Of a stretch of 64,000 bases of DNA, positions 44,531 to 54,375 are shown one piece after another. The DNA is from Parvibaculum sp. (GTDB taxonomy: Bacteria > Pseudomonadota > Alphaproteobacteria > Parvibaculales > Parvibaculaceae). A program made the position numbers and the translations under genes. Position 1 is the first letter of the stretch. Each line of letters begins with the position of its first letter. The stretch lies in contig JAUSMV010000008.1 in assembly GCA_030645235.1 (NCBI GenBank), positions 186,001-250,000 on the forward strand. Direction: 5' to 3'. The notes beneath the pieces are model-generated. The model made no database searches. It was not told where the DNA came from and saw nothing but the letters and a program-made list of their open reading frames with translations.

Positions 44531-46891
44531 TTAGTGAGAACGATGGATCGCGCGGGCCTCATCTTCGGTAAGCGGCTTGCGCTTAAGCGGCCAGATCGTT
44601 TCAAAGATCGCAACAAGCGCAGGCAGGAGTGTCACCGCACCGATCATGTTCACGACAAACATAAAGGTCAGCAGCAGCCCCATGTCAGCCTGGAACTTCA
44701 GCGCCGAGAACGACCATGTCGAAACGCCGATGGCAAGCGTACCGCCGGTGAACATGGTGGCCGAGCCAACGTCGTTCAACGCCTGGAGGTAAGCAGCATG
44801 CGGCGTGACGCCCATACGCATATAACGCTGAATACGGTTGTATTCGTAAATACCGTAGTCAACACCGATACCGACGGCGATGGCGAGCACGGGCAATGTC
44901 GAAATCTTGAGACCGATAGAAGCAGCCGTCAGGAACCAGTTGCCGATGATCGTGGACAGAATAAGCGGGATAACGCAACACAGAGCACCGCGCCATTCAC
45001 GATAGACGAAGATCACAAGCGTCATAACCACCGCATACACATAGAGCAGCATGGGCAGTTCTGAATGCTCAACAACCGTGTTGGTCGCTGAGGTGATCGT
45101 CACGCCGCCCGTACCGATGCGCGGCTTGAGATCATCACGCGGATGATCGGCAATCCACTTTTCGACAGCCGCTGTCACCGTCTTGACGGTTTCAGCTTTG
45201 GTGTCGGCCACATAGATCTGCACACCGAGTGTCAGGCAACGCTGGTCCACGAGAAGCGTCGAGCTGGAGACGCTTGATGTGGCCTGAGCAAGAGCGGTCG
45301 GGTCACGCGGCAGAGCGGCCCATTTCGGGTTGCCTTCCTGCCACATGGAGTTGATGACCTTGGCGACGATGGGCAGGCTCACAACCGTCTGCACACCGGG
45401 GACGTTCTTCATGTCCCAACCGAAGGTGTCGATGTAGTGGAGCTTGTCATAGTCGACGCAGATCACTTCCTGCTTCGGGCTTTCCACGATCACGTTCATC
45501 ACGTTGAGACCAAGGCGGAAATGCTCCGCGATGAACTCTGAGTCTGTGTTGTAACGCGCGGCGGGCCAAAGCTCACCAGCACCGGCATGAACGTCACCGA
45601 TCTGACGGTTGCGGCTTTCCCAGGCAGCAACGCCACCGAGTACGATGCAGAAACCAAGGAAGACGAAAGCAATCTTCGGCTTGGCGATCTGAGCGATGAA
45701 AGGCCAGTATTTCGCACGGCTTTCCATCGCGTGACGGACTTTCTCGCCATACTCGGCGCCCGGTGCCACATAGGACACGATGAGCGGCAGCATGATGAGG
45801 TTCGAGATGATCTTGAGCGCCACACCGATCGAAGCGGTGATGGCGAGTTCCTGGATCATGCCGATCGGAATGATGTAGAGCGTACCGAAACCTGCAAGAC
45901 AGGTGAGCAGCGCCACCGAACCCGGACGCAACAAGAAAGTGAAGGTCGCGCGTGCGGCCTGCTCTTTGTTGAGACCGGCGGCAATTTCGGCACCCGCCAT
46001 GTTGATCTGCTGCACACCATGGCTGACGCCGATGGCAAACACGAGGAAGGGCACGAGAACCGCGAGCGGATCAAGGCCATAACCCATGAGGCTCAGAATA
46101 CCGAACTGCCAGATGAGCGAGCAGAGCGAGCAGCTCACCGTCACCATCGTCAGAAGCCATGAGCGGCAATAGAGCCAAAGCATGAGGCAGGTAAGCACAA
46201 AGGCGAGAGCGAAGAAGAACACCACCGACTGCGCACCATCACGGATATCACCCATGAGCTTGGCGAAGCCGACGATCTTCACGTCCACATTGTCCGACAC
46301 ATATTTCTGGCGGATGTTCTTTTCGAGCAGGTCAGCCACTTTGAAGTAGTCGAGCCGTTCTTGCGTTTCCGGATCATATTCCAGAAGTTCCGTCGCGATC
46401 ATCGCCGACTTGAAGTCGGTGGACACGAGGCGGCCGACGAGATTGGCGCGCAGTGTGTTCTGCATGACCCGCTTGATGCTTTCAGCGTCCGGCCTGAAAT
46501 TGGCGGGAATAACGTCGCCGGCTTCCAGACCCTGTTCTGTCACTGCGATATAGCGTGTGTTCGCAGTCCATAGCGATGTCACGCGATGACGCGCGACGCC
46601 GGGAATGTAGAACACATCGTCAGTCGCTTCTTTGAGTTTCTGGAGAAATTCGGGCTGGAAAATATCGCCCTTCTTATTCTCCAGCACCACAATGATGCGG
46701 TTACCGCCGCCGAAGCCATCGGCATACTGGAAATAGGTCTGAATGAATGGGTTCCCGACCGGGAGCATTTTCAGAAAGCCGGCATCCATATGAAGGCCGG
46801 TGGCAAAATAGCCCAAGATGATGGTCATCAGACCAAGCACCGCCAGAATTGGGGCGCGAAGGCCGAAGACAATATTTTCGATACGCTGCAA
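44531..46891 (-). CDS. MMPL-type RND transporter
   Basis: 786 aa with two halves, each with one large periplasmic loop and about six helices (helices near 17-35, 220-340, 405-425, 610-770). Sequences VFAIGVSHGVQQINMAG and AIAVGIGVDYGIYEYNRIQ are the helix-4/helix-10 proton-relay motifs of the MMPL/SSD family. It belongs to the lone RND exporters for lipids, hopanoids or sterol-like molecules; substrate unknown. No adaptor is adjacent. It has its own terminator. Confidence 0.9.
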   Translation of the reverse strand: MQRIENIVFGLRAPILAVLGLMTIILGYFATGLHMDAGFLKMLPVGNPFIQTYFQYADGFGGGNRIIVVLENKKGDIFQPEFLQKLKEATDDVFYIPGVARHRVTSLWTANTRYIAVTEQGLEAGDVIPANFRPDAESIKRVMQNTLRANLVGRLVSTDFKSAMIATELLEYDPETQERLDYFKVADLLEKNIRQKYVSDNVDVKIVGFAKLMGDIRDGAQSVVFFFALAFVLTCLMLWLYCRSWLLTMVTVSCSLCSLIWQFGILSLMGYGLDPLAVLVPFLVFAIGVSHGVQQINMAGAEIAAGLNKEQAARATFTFLLRPGSVALLTCLAGFGTLYIIPIGMIQELAITASIGVALKIISNLIMLPLIVSYVAPGAEYGEKVRHAMESRAKYWPFIAQIAKPKIAFVFLGFCIVLGGVAAWESRNRQIGDVHAGAGELWPAARYNTDSEFIAEHFRLGLNVMNVIVESPKQEVICVDYDKLHYIDTFGWDMKNVPGVQTVVSLPIVAKVINSMWQEGNPKWAALPRDPTALAQATSSVSSSTLLVDQRCLTLGVQIYVADTKAETVKTVTAAVEKWIADHPRDDLKPRIGTGGVTITSATNTVVEHSELPMLLYVYAVVMTLVIFVYREWRGALCCVIPLILSTIIGNWFLTAASIGLKISTLPVLAIAVGIGVDYGIYEYNRIQRYMRMGVTPHAAYLQALNDVGSATMFTGGTLAIGVSTWSFSALKFQADMGLLLTFMFVVNMIGAVTLLPALVAIFETIWPLKRKPLTEDEARAIHRSH

Positions 46892-47142
46892 AGTAACCTC
46901 CCCTAGGGACGTGCAGTCTTCAAGCGGCTGACTGCATCGGTAATCTCGTAATCATTCAGAACTATGCGGAGCTTTTGCTCTCTTGGTCTTCTTTAGAAAT
47001 TTTCATCAAACCTAAATCACGTGGCCCGAACCATGGGCGCACCTCAGGCGTGATGCAAACAGGCATGTCGCGGCCCCTCTATACAAGTGTCGAGAGGGGG
47101 GCCACAAGATCATCCTATGATGAACGATCTTATCGTCGGCTT
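46892..47142. other. Intergenic region with weak hairpin
   Basis: No gene seen. A GC-rich inverted pair (GGCCCCTCT near 47072 against AGAGGGGGGCC near 47092) without a T run is the only structure. It should include the MMPL promoter. Confidence 0.5.
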
Positions 47143-47562
47143 TTATAGTGTGGCCTGAGGGGGCGCGCGGACAAGGCAACCTGTCTCACATTCCTCTTCA
47201 CGCCCGGCCTCCCCGACCGGATCTCCGGTTATCATGGCAGAAACTGCCGCATTTTCGTCATTTTTGACGATCAGCACGACATGCGTTGCCGTACTCCGCA
47301 TCAAACCGTGCGTCCCGCCCGATAATGACATGCGACGGATTGCCTCGATTTGATGGAAAACCACCAAAACAGCGTTATTTTGCGCCGCGTCATGGGTCGT
47401 TTGAACAATATGGGCGGAGGGCGTGGCATGGGCGGAGGCCTGAGCCGACATAGGGTTCAAAAAGCTGAAAAGAGCGAGCATGAACGAGAGCCCCGCCGCC
47501 ACGCTGAAAAGCGAAGGCGCTGAGGTTGGCCGATCAACTGACCAAGGCCGCTGAGACTGCAC
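47143..47562 (-). CDS. Putative secreted small protein
   Basis: 139 aa, unrecognised. Starts with GTG at 47562; a hydrophobic segment (SLFSVAAGLSFMLALFSFL) ending in MSAQASA looks like a signal peptide. The mature part is short, acidic, and ends with Cys-containing EEECETGCLVRAPP. No recognised domain. Codon pattern is plausible for this genome but there is no family support, so it could be a chance frame. Confidence 0.45.
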   Translation of the reverse strand: MQSQRPWSVDRPTSAPSLFSVAAGLSFMLALFSFLNPMSAQASAHATPSAHIVQTTHDAAQNNAVLVVFHQIEAIRRMSLSGGTHGLMRSTATHVVLIVKNDENAAVSAMITGDPVGEAGREEECETGCLVRAPPQATL

Positions 47563-47859
47563 GCAATATCCCTATTCGCTGAAAAACAAGCCGTTGACGC
47601 GAAATTCCCCCCCTTACGGGTGCCAATTTTCTACCATGATGGCCAAGTTTGGCACAGTGATTATTGAGTTTTTGTCAGTAGGAATTGACTGAAAGTCCGC
47701 AGAAACCCTAGGGCAATATGCAGGCGCACGGCTTTTCCTGCCCTCAAGACGCATATGGGCCACAGGAAAAATCGCAAGAGACGCAAATAATATGACCGAT
47801 GGCGCAAGTCGCTGCGTAATAGAGATAGAGACTATCGAGCATCCTTGGGGAGCCACACC
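47563..47859. other. Intergenic region upstream of msrA
   Basis: About 297 bp. It contains GTGCCAA (47620-47626) inversely repeated as TTGGCAC (47649-47655), a possible regulator site for msrA. No credible gene; the leftward frame over this region runs through msrA antisense and is rejected. Confidence 0.45.
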
Positions 47860-48492
47860 ATGTTGTCCTTGCTGAAACGAAGCCGTCCCCTGCCCTTCAT
47901 CGTCTTTGTCTTCACTCTGATGACGGCAGGCGCAGCAATGGCAGATGAGGCCAAGACCCATGCCGTCGCAACCTTTGCGGGCGGCTGCTTCTGGTCCGTG
48001 CAACACCATTTCGACAAGGTACCGGGCGTTATCGGAACACGCGTCGGCTATACGGGCGGGCCGGAAGTGAGCCCGACTTACGAAGACGTCGCCTCTGAAA
48101 AGACAGGACATGCCGAGGCGGTCGAGGTCACGTTTGATCCCGCCAAAACCTCCTACAAAAAACTGCTGACATCCTTTTGGCATTATATTGATCCGACCAC
48201 GAAGGATGGGCAGTTCTGCGATTTCGGGCACTCATATCGCACGGCGATCTACACACATGATGACGCACAAAAGGCGGACGCCGAAGCAAGCAAAGCCGAG
48301 ATCGAAAAATCCGGTGTGCTGAAAGGCGCTCCCATCGTCACCGAAATTGTGGACGCCGAACCGTTCTGGCCGGCGGAGGAATATCACCAGTCCTTCTATA
48401 AAAAGAATCCGGTGCGCTACACATCTTACCGGCTGGGTTGCGGGCGCGACCCGATGCTGAAACGTATCTGGGGCGATCTCGCAGGCAAATGA
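47860..48492 (+). CDS. msrA: Peptide-methionine (S)-S-oxide reductase, exported
   Basis: 210 aa. Reduces the S-epimer of methionine sulfoxide. Catalytic GGCFW near residue 50, GTRVGYTGG, and TGHAEAVEV, DPTTKDGQFCDFGHSYRTAI, EEYHQ(S)FY follow. N-terminal signal peptide (PFIVFVFTLMTAGAAMADE) sends it to the periplasm, unlike most cytoplasmic MsrA. ATG 47860 has GGGGAG 7 nt upstream. Followed 10 nt later by msrB. Confidence 0.94.
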   Translation: MLSLLKRSRPLPFIVFVFTLMTAGAAMADEAKTHAVATFAGGCFWSVQHHFDKVPGVIGTRVGYTGGPEVSPTYEDVASEKTGHAEAVEVTFDPAKTSYKKLLTSFWHYIDPTTKDGQFCDFGHSYRTAIYTHDDAQKADAEASKAEIEKSGVLKGAPIVTEIVDAEPFWPAEEYHQSFYKKNPVRYTSYRLGCGRDPMLKRIWGDLAGK

Positions 48493-48502
48493 GGACAGCA
48501 AC

Positions 48503-48994
48503 ATGACACGACGGAAATTTTTAGGCTCAACGGCACTTGCAGGTCTTGCCGGATTGTTTGTCGCCTCCCGCTTCGGCCTCGCCGACGCTGCAACGGCTGA
48601 AACATTTGAAGTCACAAAGAGTGACGCCGAATGGAAAGCGGCGCTCTCCCCGGAAGCCTATCAGGTGTTACGCCACGAAAACACAGAGCGGCCTTTCACA
48701 AGTCCGCTCAACGAAGAACACCGCAAAGGGATCTTTGCCTGTGCAGGCTGCGCCTTGCCGCTCTTTTCATCCACGACAAAATTTGACAGCGGCACCGGCT
48801 GGCCAAGCTTCTATCAACCGCTGGAAAATGCGGTTGCGACGCGTGACGATACAACTTTTATGATGACACGCACAGAAGTCCATTGCCGCCGCTGTGGCGG
48901 ACATTTGGGACACGTGTTCAATGACGGCCCGAAGCCCACGGGCTTGCGCTATTGCATGAACGGTGTGTCGCTGAGATTCATCGAGGGCGCTTAA
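48503..48994 (+). CDS. msrB: Peptide-methionine (R)-S-oxide reductase, Tat-exported
   Basis: 163 aa. Twin-arginine start (MTRRKFLGSTALAGLAGLF) then the MsrB domain: zinc pairs CAGC and CRRC, SGTGWPSF, EVHCRRCGGHLGHVF and catalytic RYCMNGVSLRF. Together with exported msrA it repairs both epimers of oxidised methionine in envelope proteins. The stop is 1 nt from the stop of the convergent crotonase gene. Confidence 0.94.
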   Translation: MTRRKFLGSTALAGLAGLFVASRFGLADAATAETFEVTKSDAEWKAALSPEAYQVLRHENTERPFTSPLNEEHRKGIFACAGCALPLFSSTTKFDSGTGWPSFYQPLENAVATRDDTTFMMTRTEVHCRRCGGHLGHVFNDGPKPTGLRYCMNGVSLRFIEGA

Positions 48995-48995
48995 G

Positions 48996-49778
48996 TTATT
49001 TGCCGATGAAATGACCAAGGCGGCGTTCCTGCACGGCTTTGACACCCTCGGCAAAGTCTGACGTCTGCATCAACACGCCTTGCACGGAAAGTTCGTGGTC
49101 GGTTGCCGCTTTAACAGCGGCGGCGAGATTGCCACGCAGCGTTTTGCGCGTCGCCACCACGGCAAGCGGGGCGTTCTCCGCAATCTCAGCAGCAAGCGCA
49201 TGAGCGCGGAGGCGAAGCTCGTTGAGCGGCACAAGCTCATCAGCCAAGCCCCATGCAAGTGCTTCCTCAGCTTTGAGGCGGCGGCCTGTCTGGCACATCA
49301 ATGAGGCGCGCTGCGTACCGATCAAACGCGGCAATGTATGCGTGAGACCAAAGCCCGGATGGAAACCAAGCTTGACGAAGTTCGCAGCAAAGCGTGCTTC
49401 AGGCGCGACGATGCGAAAATCAGCGACAAGTGCGAGACCAAGACCTGCACCAATGGCAGCGCCTTGCACAGCGGCCACAATCGGCGTCGCGGCTGAAAAC
49501 AAGCGCACAGCTTCAACATAAAGCGGGTTGACCGTCGTGGTTTTGCCCGACAGCAACCCATCAGGCCGCACGAGATCAGCACCACCGCAGAAAACTTTAC
49601 CCTCAGAGCAAAGCACAATGGCACGCACCGCATTGTCAGCGTCGCAAGCGTCAAACGCGTCGGCCAGATCGCGCATCAGATCGACACTGACGTGATTGTT
49701 GGGCGCGCGGTGGATTTCGACCTCAGCAACATGGCCTGTCATCTTCACCGTGATGTCGCCGTATTTTTCTTTCAGCAT
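48996..49778 (-). CDS. Crotonase-family protein lacking both catalytic Glu
   Basis: 260 aa. Crotonase fold: VFCGGADLVRP (oxyanion hole), GAAIGAGLGLALVADFRIVAPEARFAANFVKLGFHPGFGLTHTLPRLIG. At the first catalytic-acid position, where hydratases have GGGCELAL, the sequence is GAGLGLAL; at the second (PE in hydratases) it is NF. So hydration of enoyl-CoA is doubtful; isomerase, hydrolase or dehalogenase-like chemistry is possible. It lies 9 nt after the carboxylase gene on the same strand, so they work together. Confidence 0.88.
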   Translation of the reverse strand: MLKEKYGDITVKMTGHVAEVEIHRAPNNHVSVDLMRDLADAFDACDADNAVRAIVLCSEGKVFCGGADLVRPDGLLSGKTTTVNPLYVEAVRLFSAATPIVAAVQGAAIGAGLGLALVADFRIVAPEARFAANFVKLGFHPGFGLTHTLPRLIGTQRASLMCQTGRRLKAEEALAWGLADELVPLNELRLRAHALAAEIAENAPLAVVATRKTLRGNLAAAVKAATDHELSVQGVLMQTSDFAEGVKAVQERRLGHFIGK

Positions 49779-49787
49779 TTTTTGTCC

Positions 49788-52700
49788 TTACCACGTATCA
49801 ACAAAATTACGGCGTTTGCCTTTCGACATATCGGGTGCGGGCACCGACTTGAGCCCGCGCGAAATCCAGCGACGCGTTTCAATGGGATCGATGACCTGAT
49901 CGATTTCAAGAAATGACGCCATGTTGATCGCCTTGCCATGCTCGTAAGACCGCGCGACACGCTCATCGAAATATTTTTTCTGTTCGACGGGATCTTTGAT
50001 CGCTTCCATTTCCTTGCGATAGCCAAGACGCACCGCGCCTTCGAGACCCATGCCGCCGAACTCGCCCGTGGGCCATGAGATAATGAAGAAGGGCGCATGG
50101 AACGACCCGCCCGCCATGCCCTGCGCGCCGAGGCCGTAGCCTTTGCGAAGCACGACCGTGAACATCGGCACTGTCATGCTGCCTGCCGTCACAAACATGC
50201 GGCTGACGCGACGCACCAGCGCTGTCTTTTCAGCATCCGGCCCGACCATGAAACCCGGCGTGTCGCAGAGCGAGAGAATAGGAATGCCGAACGCATCGCA
50301 AAGCTGCATGAAGCGCGAGGCCTTATCGGCGGCATCGCCGTCAATGGCACCGGCAAGATGCGCTGGGTTATTCGCAATGAGACCCATGGGCCGACCTTCG
50401 ATGCGCACGAAGGCCGTCACCATGCCGTGACCGAAATCACGGCGGAGTTCGAGCACCGAGCCTGTATCGCATAAGGCGTCGATGACGGCACGGATGTCAT
50501 AGATGCGCAGACGGTTTTCCGGGATCGCATGACGCAGCACACGCTGGTCGCCCGCTGTCCACTCTTTGAGATCGCCTTGAAAATAAGAAAGATATTTTTT
50601 GGCGGCAGCAACGGCTTCCATTTCATCTTCAACGAGAATGTCGATGACGCCGTTCGGTGCCTGCACGGAGATAGGGCCGACCTCTTCCGGTGTGAAGACA
50701 CCAAGCCCGCCGCCTTCGATCATAGCAGGACCACCCATGCCGATATTAGAATTGCGCGTGGCGATGATGACATCGGATGAACCGAGGAGTGCCGCGTTGC
50801 CCGCAAAGCAACGACCCGAATTGATGCCGATGCGCGGCACGAGACCGGACATGCGCGCATAGGCGAGAAAGCTCGGTGTATCAAGACCTGCAACGCCCAT
50901 ACTGTCTGTGTCGCCCGGACGACCGCCGCCGCCTTCGGTGAAAAACACAATCGGTGTTTTCCACTCTTCGGCAAGCTTAAACATGCGGTCCTTTTTCTTG
51001 TGGTTCATCGCGCCCTGCGTGCCCGCAAAGACGGTGTAGTCATAGGAGAGAACCAGCGCGCGTGATTTTTCCTCATCGAAATGAGCACCGTTAATCGCGC
51101 CGAAACCTGAGACCATGCCATCGGCAGGACTCATTTTCATCAGCTCGTCCATCGGACGACGGCGGCGCTGGGCGGCAAGCATCATGGAGCCATATTCGAT
51201 GAAGCTCCCTTCGTCGCAAAGATCATCAATGTTTTCGCGCGCGGTGCGCTGATTGGTTTTGCGACGACGCGCCACCGCATCGGGGCGGCCTTCATCAAGA
51301 CCCGTAAAAATACGGGCACGGACTTCAGCGAGGTCCGGACGGATGTGATCAAGATCAATTTTTTCTTCAGCAACTTCAGCGCCGGCACCAACATCTTTTT
51401 CTTCAACAAAGATAAGCGGCTGCCCTTCGAAGAGAACTTCGCCGGGCGCTGCCGCGATGAGCCGGACGATGCCGCTGACATTCGCTTTGACGAGATGCTC
51501 CATCTTCATCGCTTCAAGCACCGCGATCTGTTGACCACGATGAACCGTGTCGCCTTCTTGGACTTCAATATTGACGACCTTGCCTTGCATCGGCGCGGGC
51601 ACGGGCGAGCTGTTGGCCGGTCCCTTCACATGCGTTGTTTCAGCGGCGATACCACCTGTAGCGCTGCCTGAAAAATAGCGATGCATTTCCTGCGCAGGCG
51701 CTTTGACGAGATCACCCGCATGGGTTTCGATGAAACGCGTGGTGATCGTGTTTTCAAAAAAGGCCTGATGAGCGACGAGGTTTTGCAGAAAGGACAGATT
51801 GGTCGTTACACCTTCAATACGAAACTCGGTCAAAGCACGCGCGGCGCGACGAACCGCATCGGCATAATTCGGCGATGATGAATGGACAATAAGTTTTGCG
51901 AGCAGTGAATCAAAGCTCGGTGAGGTACGGTAGCCTGCATAGCCAAATGTATCGACGCGGATGCCGGGGCCGGACGGCGGCTCGAAGGCCGAGAGAATGC
52001 CACCCTGAGGCTTTGCGTTGCCGTCAGCTTCCATCACCTCCATGTTGATACGAAGCTGGATCGCGTAGCCGCGCGGGGCAACGATTTTTTCCTGCGTGAG
52101 ACCTTGTGCGGCAAGACTCTCGCCGCCTGCAATGCGGATTTGCGTTTGCACGAGATCAATACCAGTCACTTCTTCCGTCACCGTATGCTCGACCTGCAAA
52201 CGCGGATTGGCTTCGATAAAGGCAAAGGTTTTCATATCGTCGGCATCGACAAGAAATTCAAACGTGCCGAGATTGTTATATTTCGCGGCCTTTGCGAGCT
52301 TTACAGCGTCAGCGATGAGGGCTGCCCGAAGCGCGGGCGTAAGCGAAGGGCTTGGTGCGATTTCAGCAAGTTTCTGATTGCGGCGCTGGGCGGAACATTC
52401 ACGCTCATAGAGATGAAGAACTGCGCCTGTCGCATCACCGACAATCTGCACTTCGATATGGCGGGCATTGTCGATCAGTTTTTCGATATAGACATCGCCC
52501 GACCCAAACGCAGCTTTGGCTTCGGACTGGCAACGCGCGTAAGATTCGTCAATATCGGAGGCCGCGCGCACTGGCCGCATGCCGCGACCACCGCCACCGG
52601 CAACCGCTTTAATCATCATGGAACCATGCGCGTTGAAGAAGGCATGCGCCTCGGCAAGCGTTGTAGGACCTGATGTGCCCGCGAGCAATGCGACGCCAAC

Positions 52701-53075
52701 CTCTTTCGCAAGCGTCTTGGCTTTGATCTTGTCGCCGAAAAGTTCGAGCGCCCCGACATGAGGCCCGACAAAGGTGAGACCCGCAGCAGCGCAGGCGCGC
52801 GCGAAGTCGGCATTTTCCGACAGGAACCCGTAGCCCGGATGCACCGCGTCGCATTTGGCCTCAACGGCGGCGGCAACGATCTGCGCTATGTCGAGATAGG
52901 CGCTCGCCCCCTGCCCCTTCAGCGCATGCGTATCATCGCTGACGCGGGTGTGAAGCGAGAGCGCATCATCCTCGGAATAGACCGATGTGGTGGCGATCCC
53001 GAGATCGGCGGCGGCGCGCGCGATACGAATGGCGATTTCGCCTCTATTGGCGATCAGCAAATGAGTGATAGTCAT
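49788..53075 (-). CDS. Single-chain biotin-dependent acyl-CoA carboxylase
   Basis: 1095 aa with all three parts in one chain: biotin carboxylase (1-455: IANRGEIAIRI, HPGYGFLSENADFA, GGGGRGMR, EANPRLQVEHTVTEEVTG), biotin carrier domain (490-558) with the biotinylated Lys524 in EAMKMEH, and a carboxyltransferase with both halves (585-1095: GGGGRPGDT, GINSGRCFAGNAAL, GPISVQAPNGVID, GYGLGAQGMAGG). The separate alpha and beta subunits of PCC/MCC are replaced. This architecture is known from single-chain long-chain acyl-CoA carboxylases in mycobacteria and Rhodopseudomonas relatives. Substrate preference is not visible. Confidence 0.93.
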   Translation of the reverse strand: MTITHLLIANRGEIAIRIARAAADLGIATTSVYSEDDALSLHTRVSDDTHALKGQGASAYLDIAQIVAAAVEAKCDAVHPGYGFLSENADFARACAAAGLTFVGPHVGALELFGDKIKAKTLAKEVGVALLAGTSGPTTLAEAHAFFNAHGSMMIKAVAGGGGRGMRPVRAASDIDESYARCQSEAKAAFGSGDVYIEKLIDNARHIEVQIVGDATGAVLHLYERECSAQRRNQKLAEIAPSPSLTPALRAALIADAVKLAKAAKYNNLGTFEFLVDADDMKTFAFIEANPRLQVEHTVTEEVTGIDLVQTQIRIAGGESLAAQGLTQEKIVAPRGYAIQLRINMEVMEADGNAKPQGGILSAFEPPSGPGIRVDTFGYAGYRTSPSFDSLLAKLIVHSSSPNYADAVRRAARALTEFRIEGVTTNLSFLQNLVAHQAFFENTITTRFIETHAGDLVKAPAQEMHRYFSGSATGGIAAETTHVKGPANSSPVPAPMQGKVVNIEVQEGDTVHRGQQIAVLEAMKMEHLVKANVSGIVRLIAAAPGEVLFEGQPLIFVEEKDVGAGAEVAEEKIDLDHIRPDLAEVRARIFTGLDEGRPDAVARRRKTNQRTARENIDDLCDEGSFIEYGSMMLAAQRRRRPMDELMKMSPADGMVSGFGAINGAHFDEEKSRALVLSYDYTVFAGTQGAMNHKKKDRMFKLAEEWKTPIVFFTEGGGGRPGDTDSMGVAGLDTPSFLAYARMSGLVPRIGINSGRCFAGNAALLGSSDVIIATRNSNIGMGGPAMIEGGGLGVFTPEEVGPISVQAPNGVIDILVEDEMEAVAAAKKYLSYFQGDLKEWTAGDQRVLRHAIPENRLRIYDIRAVIDALCDTGSVLELRRDFGHGMVTAFVRIEGRPMGLIANNPAHLAGAIDGDAADKASRFMQLCDAFGIPILSLCDTPGFMVGPDAEKTALVRRVSRMFVTAGSMTVPMFTVVLRKGYGLGAQGMAGGSFHAPFFIISWPTGEFGGMGLEGAVRLGYRKEMEAIKDPVEQKKYFDERVARSYEHGKAINMASFLEIDQVIDPIETRRWISRGLKSVPAPDMSKGKRRNFVDTW

Positions 53076-53154
53076 AGCGCTCCCGATGGGTCTTACATTT
53101 TTGAGTTTCTGTTAGAGACAGGTTAGACCGCTATCCGGCATTAGGAGAAGAGTT

Positions 53155-54375
53155 TTGGGTACGTTGAGCAAAGAGATTGCCATTATCGGCGGCGGCCCTG
53201 CGGGGCTGATGGCGGCCGAAGTGCTGATCGCGCGCGGATACAGGCCTCACCTTTTCGACGCCATGCCGTCGCTCGGCCGCAAATTCCTGATGGCGGGCAA
53301 GAGCGGGCTCAATCTCACCCATTCAGAACCTTTTACCGATTTTGCGACGCGTTTTGGTGCGGCAGGTGAGGTTTTGCGACCGGCGCTGGAGGCTTTCACA
53401 CCGGACGACATTGTTGCTTTCGCCAAAGGGCTGGGCGTTGACACATTCACCGGCTCATCGGGGCGGATTTTTCCGACCGACTTTAAGGCGGCTCCATTGC
53501 TCAGAGCATGGCTGAAACGACTGCGCGAGAATGGTCTCACGATCCATGTGCGTCATCGCTGGACGGGCTGGGACGAGAATGGGGCGCTGATGTTTGAGAC
53601 GCGCGAAGGCGCAGCGACATTCAAAGCGGATGCAACGGTGCTGGCGCTTGGCGGGCCGAGCTGGCCGCAACTTGGGTCCGACGGCGCATGGGTCAACGCA
53701 TTGGAAAAACGCGGTGCGACGGTCGCGCCGTTCAGACCGGCCAATTGCGGCTTTGATGTGAACTGGACGCCCTTTGTGCGCGAGCGGTTTCAGGGCGCGC
53801 CGGTGAAGTCGGTTGTTCTTTCATTTGAGGGCGAGAGCCATCGCGGTGAGTTTGTCGTCTCCGCCGATGGTGTTGAAGGCAGCGGCATCTATGCGTTGAG
53901 TGCGGCTTTGCGTGATGCGATTGAACGCGACGGATCCGCAACGCTGATGCTTGATCTTGCACCGGACCGCAGCGTGGAGCGCCTGCAGGGCAATCTCTCG
54001 CGCCCGCGTGACAAATCATCCTTCGCCAATTATTTGCGCAAGGTCACGGGCCTTGACGGCGTGAAGGCGGCGCTGCTGCACGAATGCCTGCCGAAAGAAA
54101 GCTTTGACGACATGAATGCATTGGCGGCAGGCATCAAAGCATTGCCGCTCAGGCTCGAACGACCGCGCCCGATTGATGAAGCCATTTCAGCAGCAGGCGG
54201 CGTTGAGTTTGCAGCACTTGATGAAAACTATATGCTGCGCGAAGCGGCGGGTATTTTCTGTGCGGGGGAAATGCTCGACTGGGAAGCACCGACAGGCGGC
54301 TATTTGCTGAGTGCGTGTTTTGCAAGCGGACATGCGGCGGGTAAAGGCGCGGCGGAATTTTTGGGGGCAATATGA
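53155..54375 (+). CDS. FAD-dependent oxidoreductase, HI0933/TIGR03862-like flavoprotein
   Basis: 406 aa. FAD-binding IAIIGGGPAGLMAAEVL, LGRKFLMAGKSGLNLTHSEP (signature of the HI0933 group), LALGGPSWPQLGSDG and C-terminal GIFCAGEMLDWEAPTGGYLLSACFASG. Biochemical role of the family is unresolved. TTG start at 53155 has AGGAGAAG 4-7 nt upstream. The stop overlaps the lysoplasmalogenase start by four bases. Confidence 0.9.
   Translation: MGTLSKEIAIIGGGPAGLMAAEVLIARGYRPHLFDAMPSLGRKFLMAGKSGLNLTHSEPFTDFATRFGAAGEVLRPALEAFTPDDIVAFAKGLGVDTFTGSSGRIFPTDFKAAPLLRAWLKRLRENGLTIHVRHRWTGWDENGALMFETREGAATFKADATVLALGGPSWPQLGSDGAWVNALEKRGATVAPFRPANCGFDVNWTPFVRERFQGAPVKSVVLSFEGESHRGEFVVSADGVEGSGIYALSAALRDAIERDGSATLMLDLAPDRSVERLQGNLSRPRDKSSFANYLRKVTGLDGVKAALLHECLPKESFDDMNALAAGIKALPLRLERPRPIDEAISAAGGVEFAALDENYMLREAAGIFCAGEMLDWEAPTGGYLLSACFASGHAAGKGAAEFLGAI

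Noticed and set aside
47072-47102. GC-rich inverted pair as a terminator
   Set aside because: No T tract follows in either direction and the loop is large.
47614-48231. 205-residue frame on the - strand upstream and antisense of msrA
   Set aside because: Overlaps msrA catalytic region; no start signal or family pattern.
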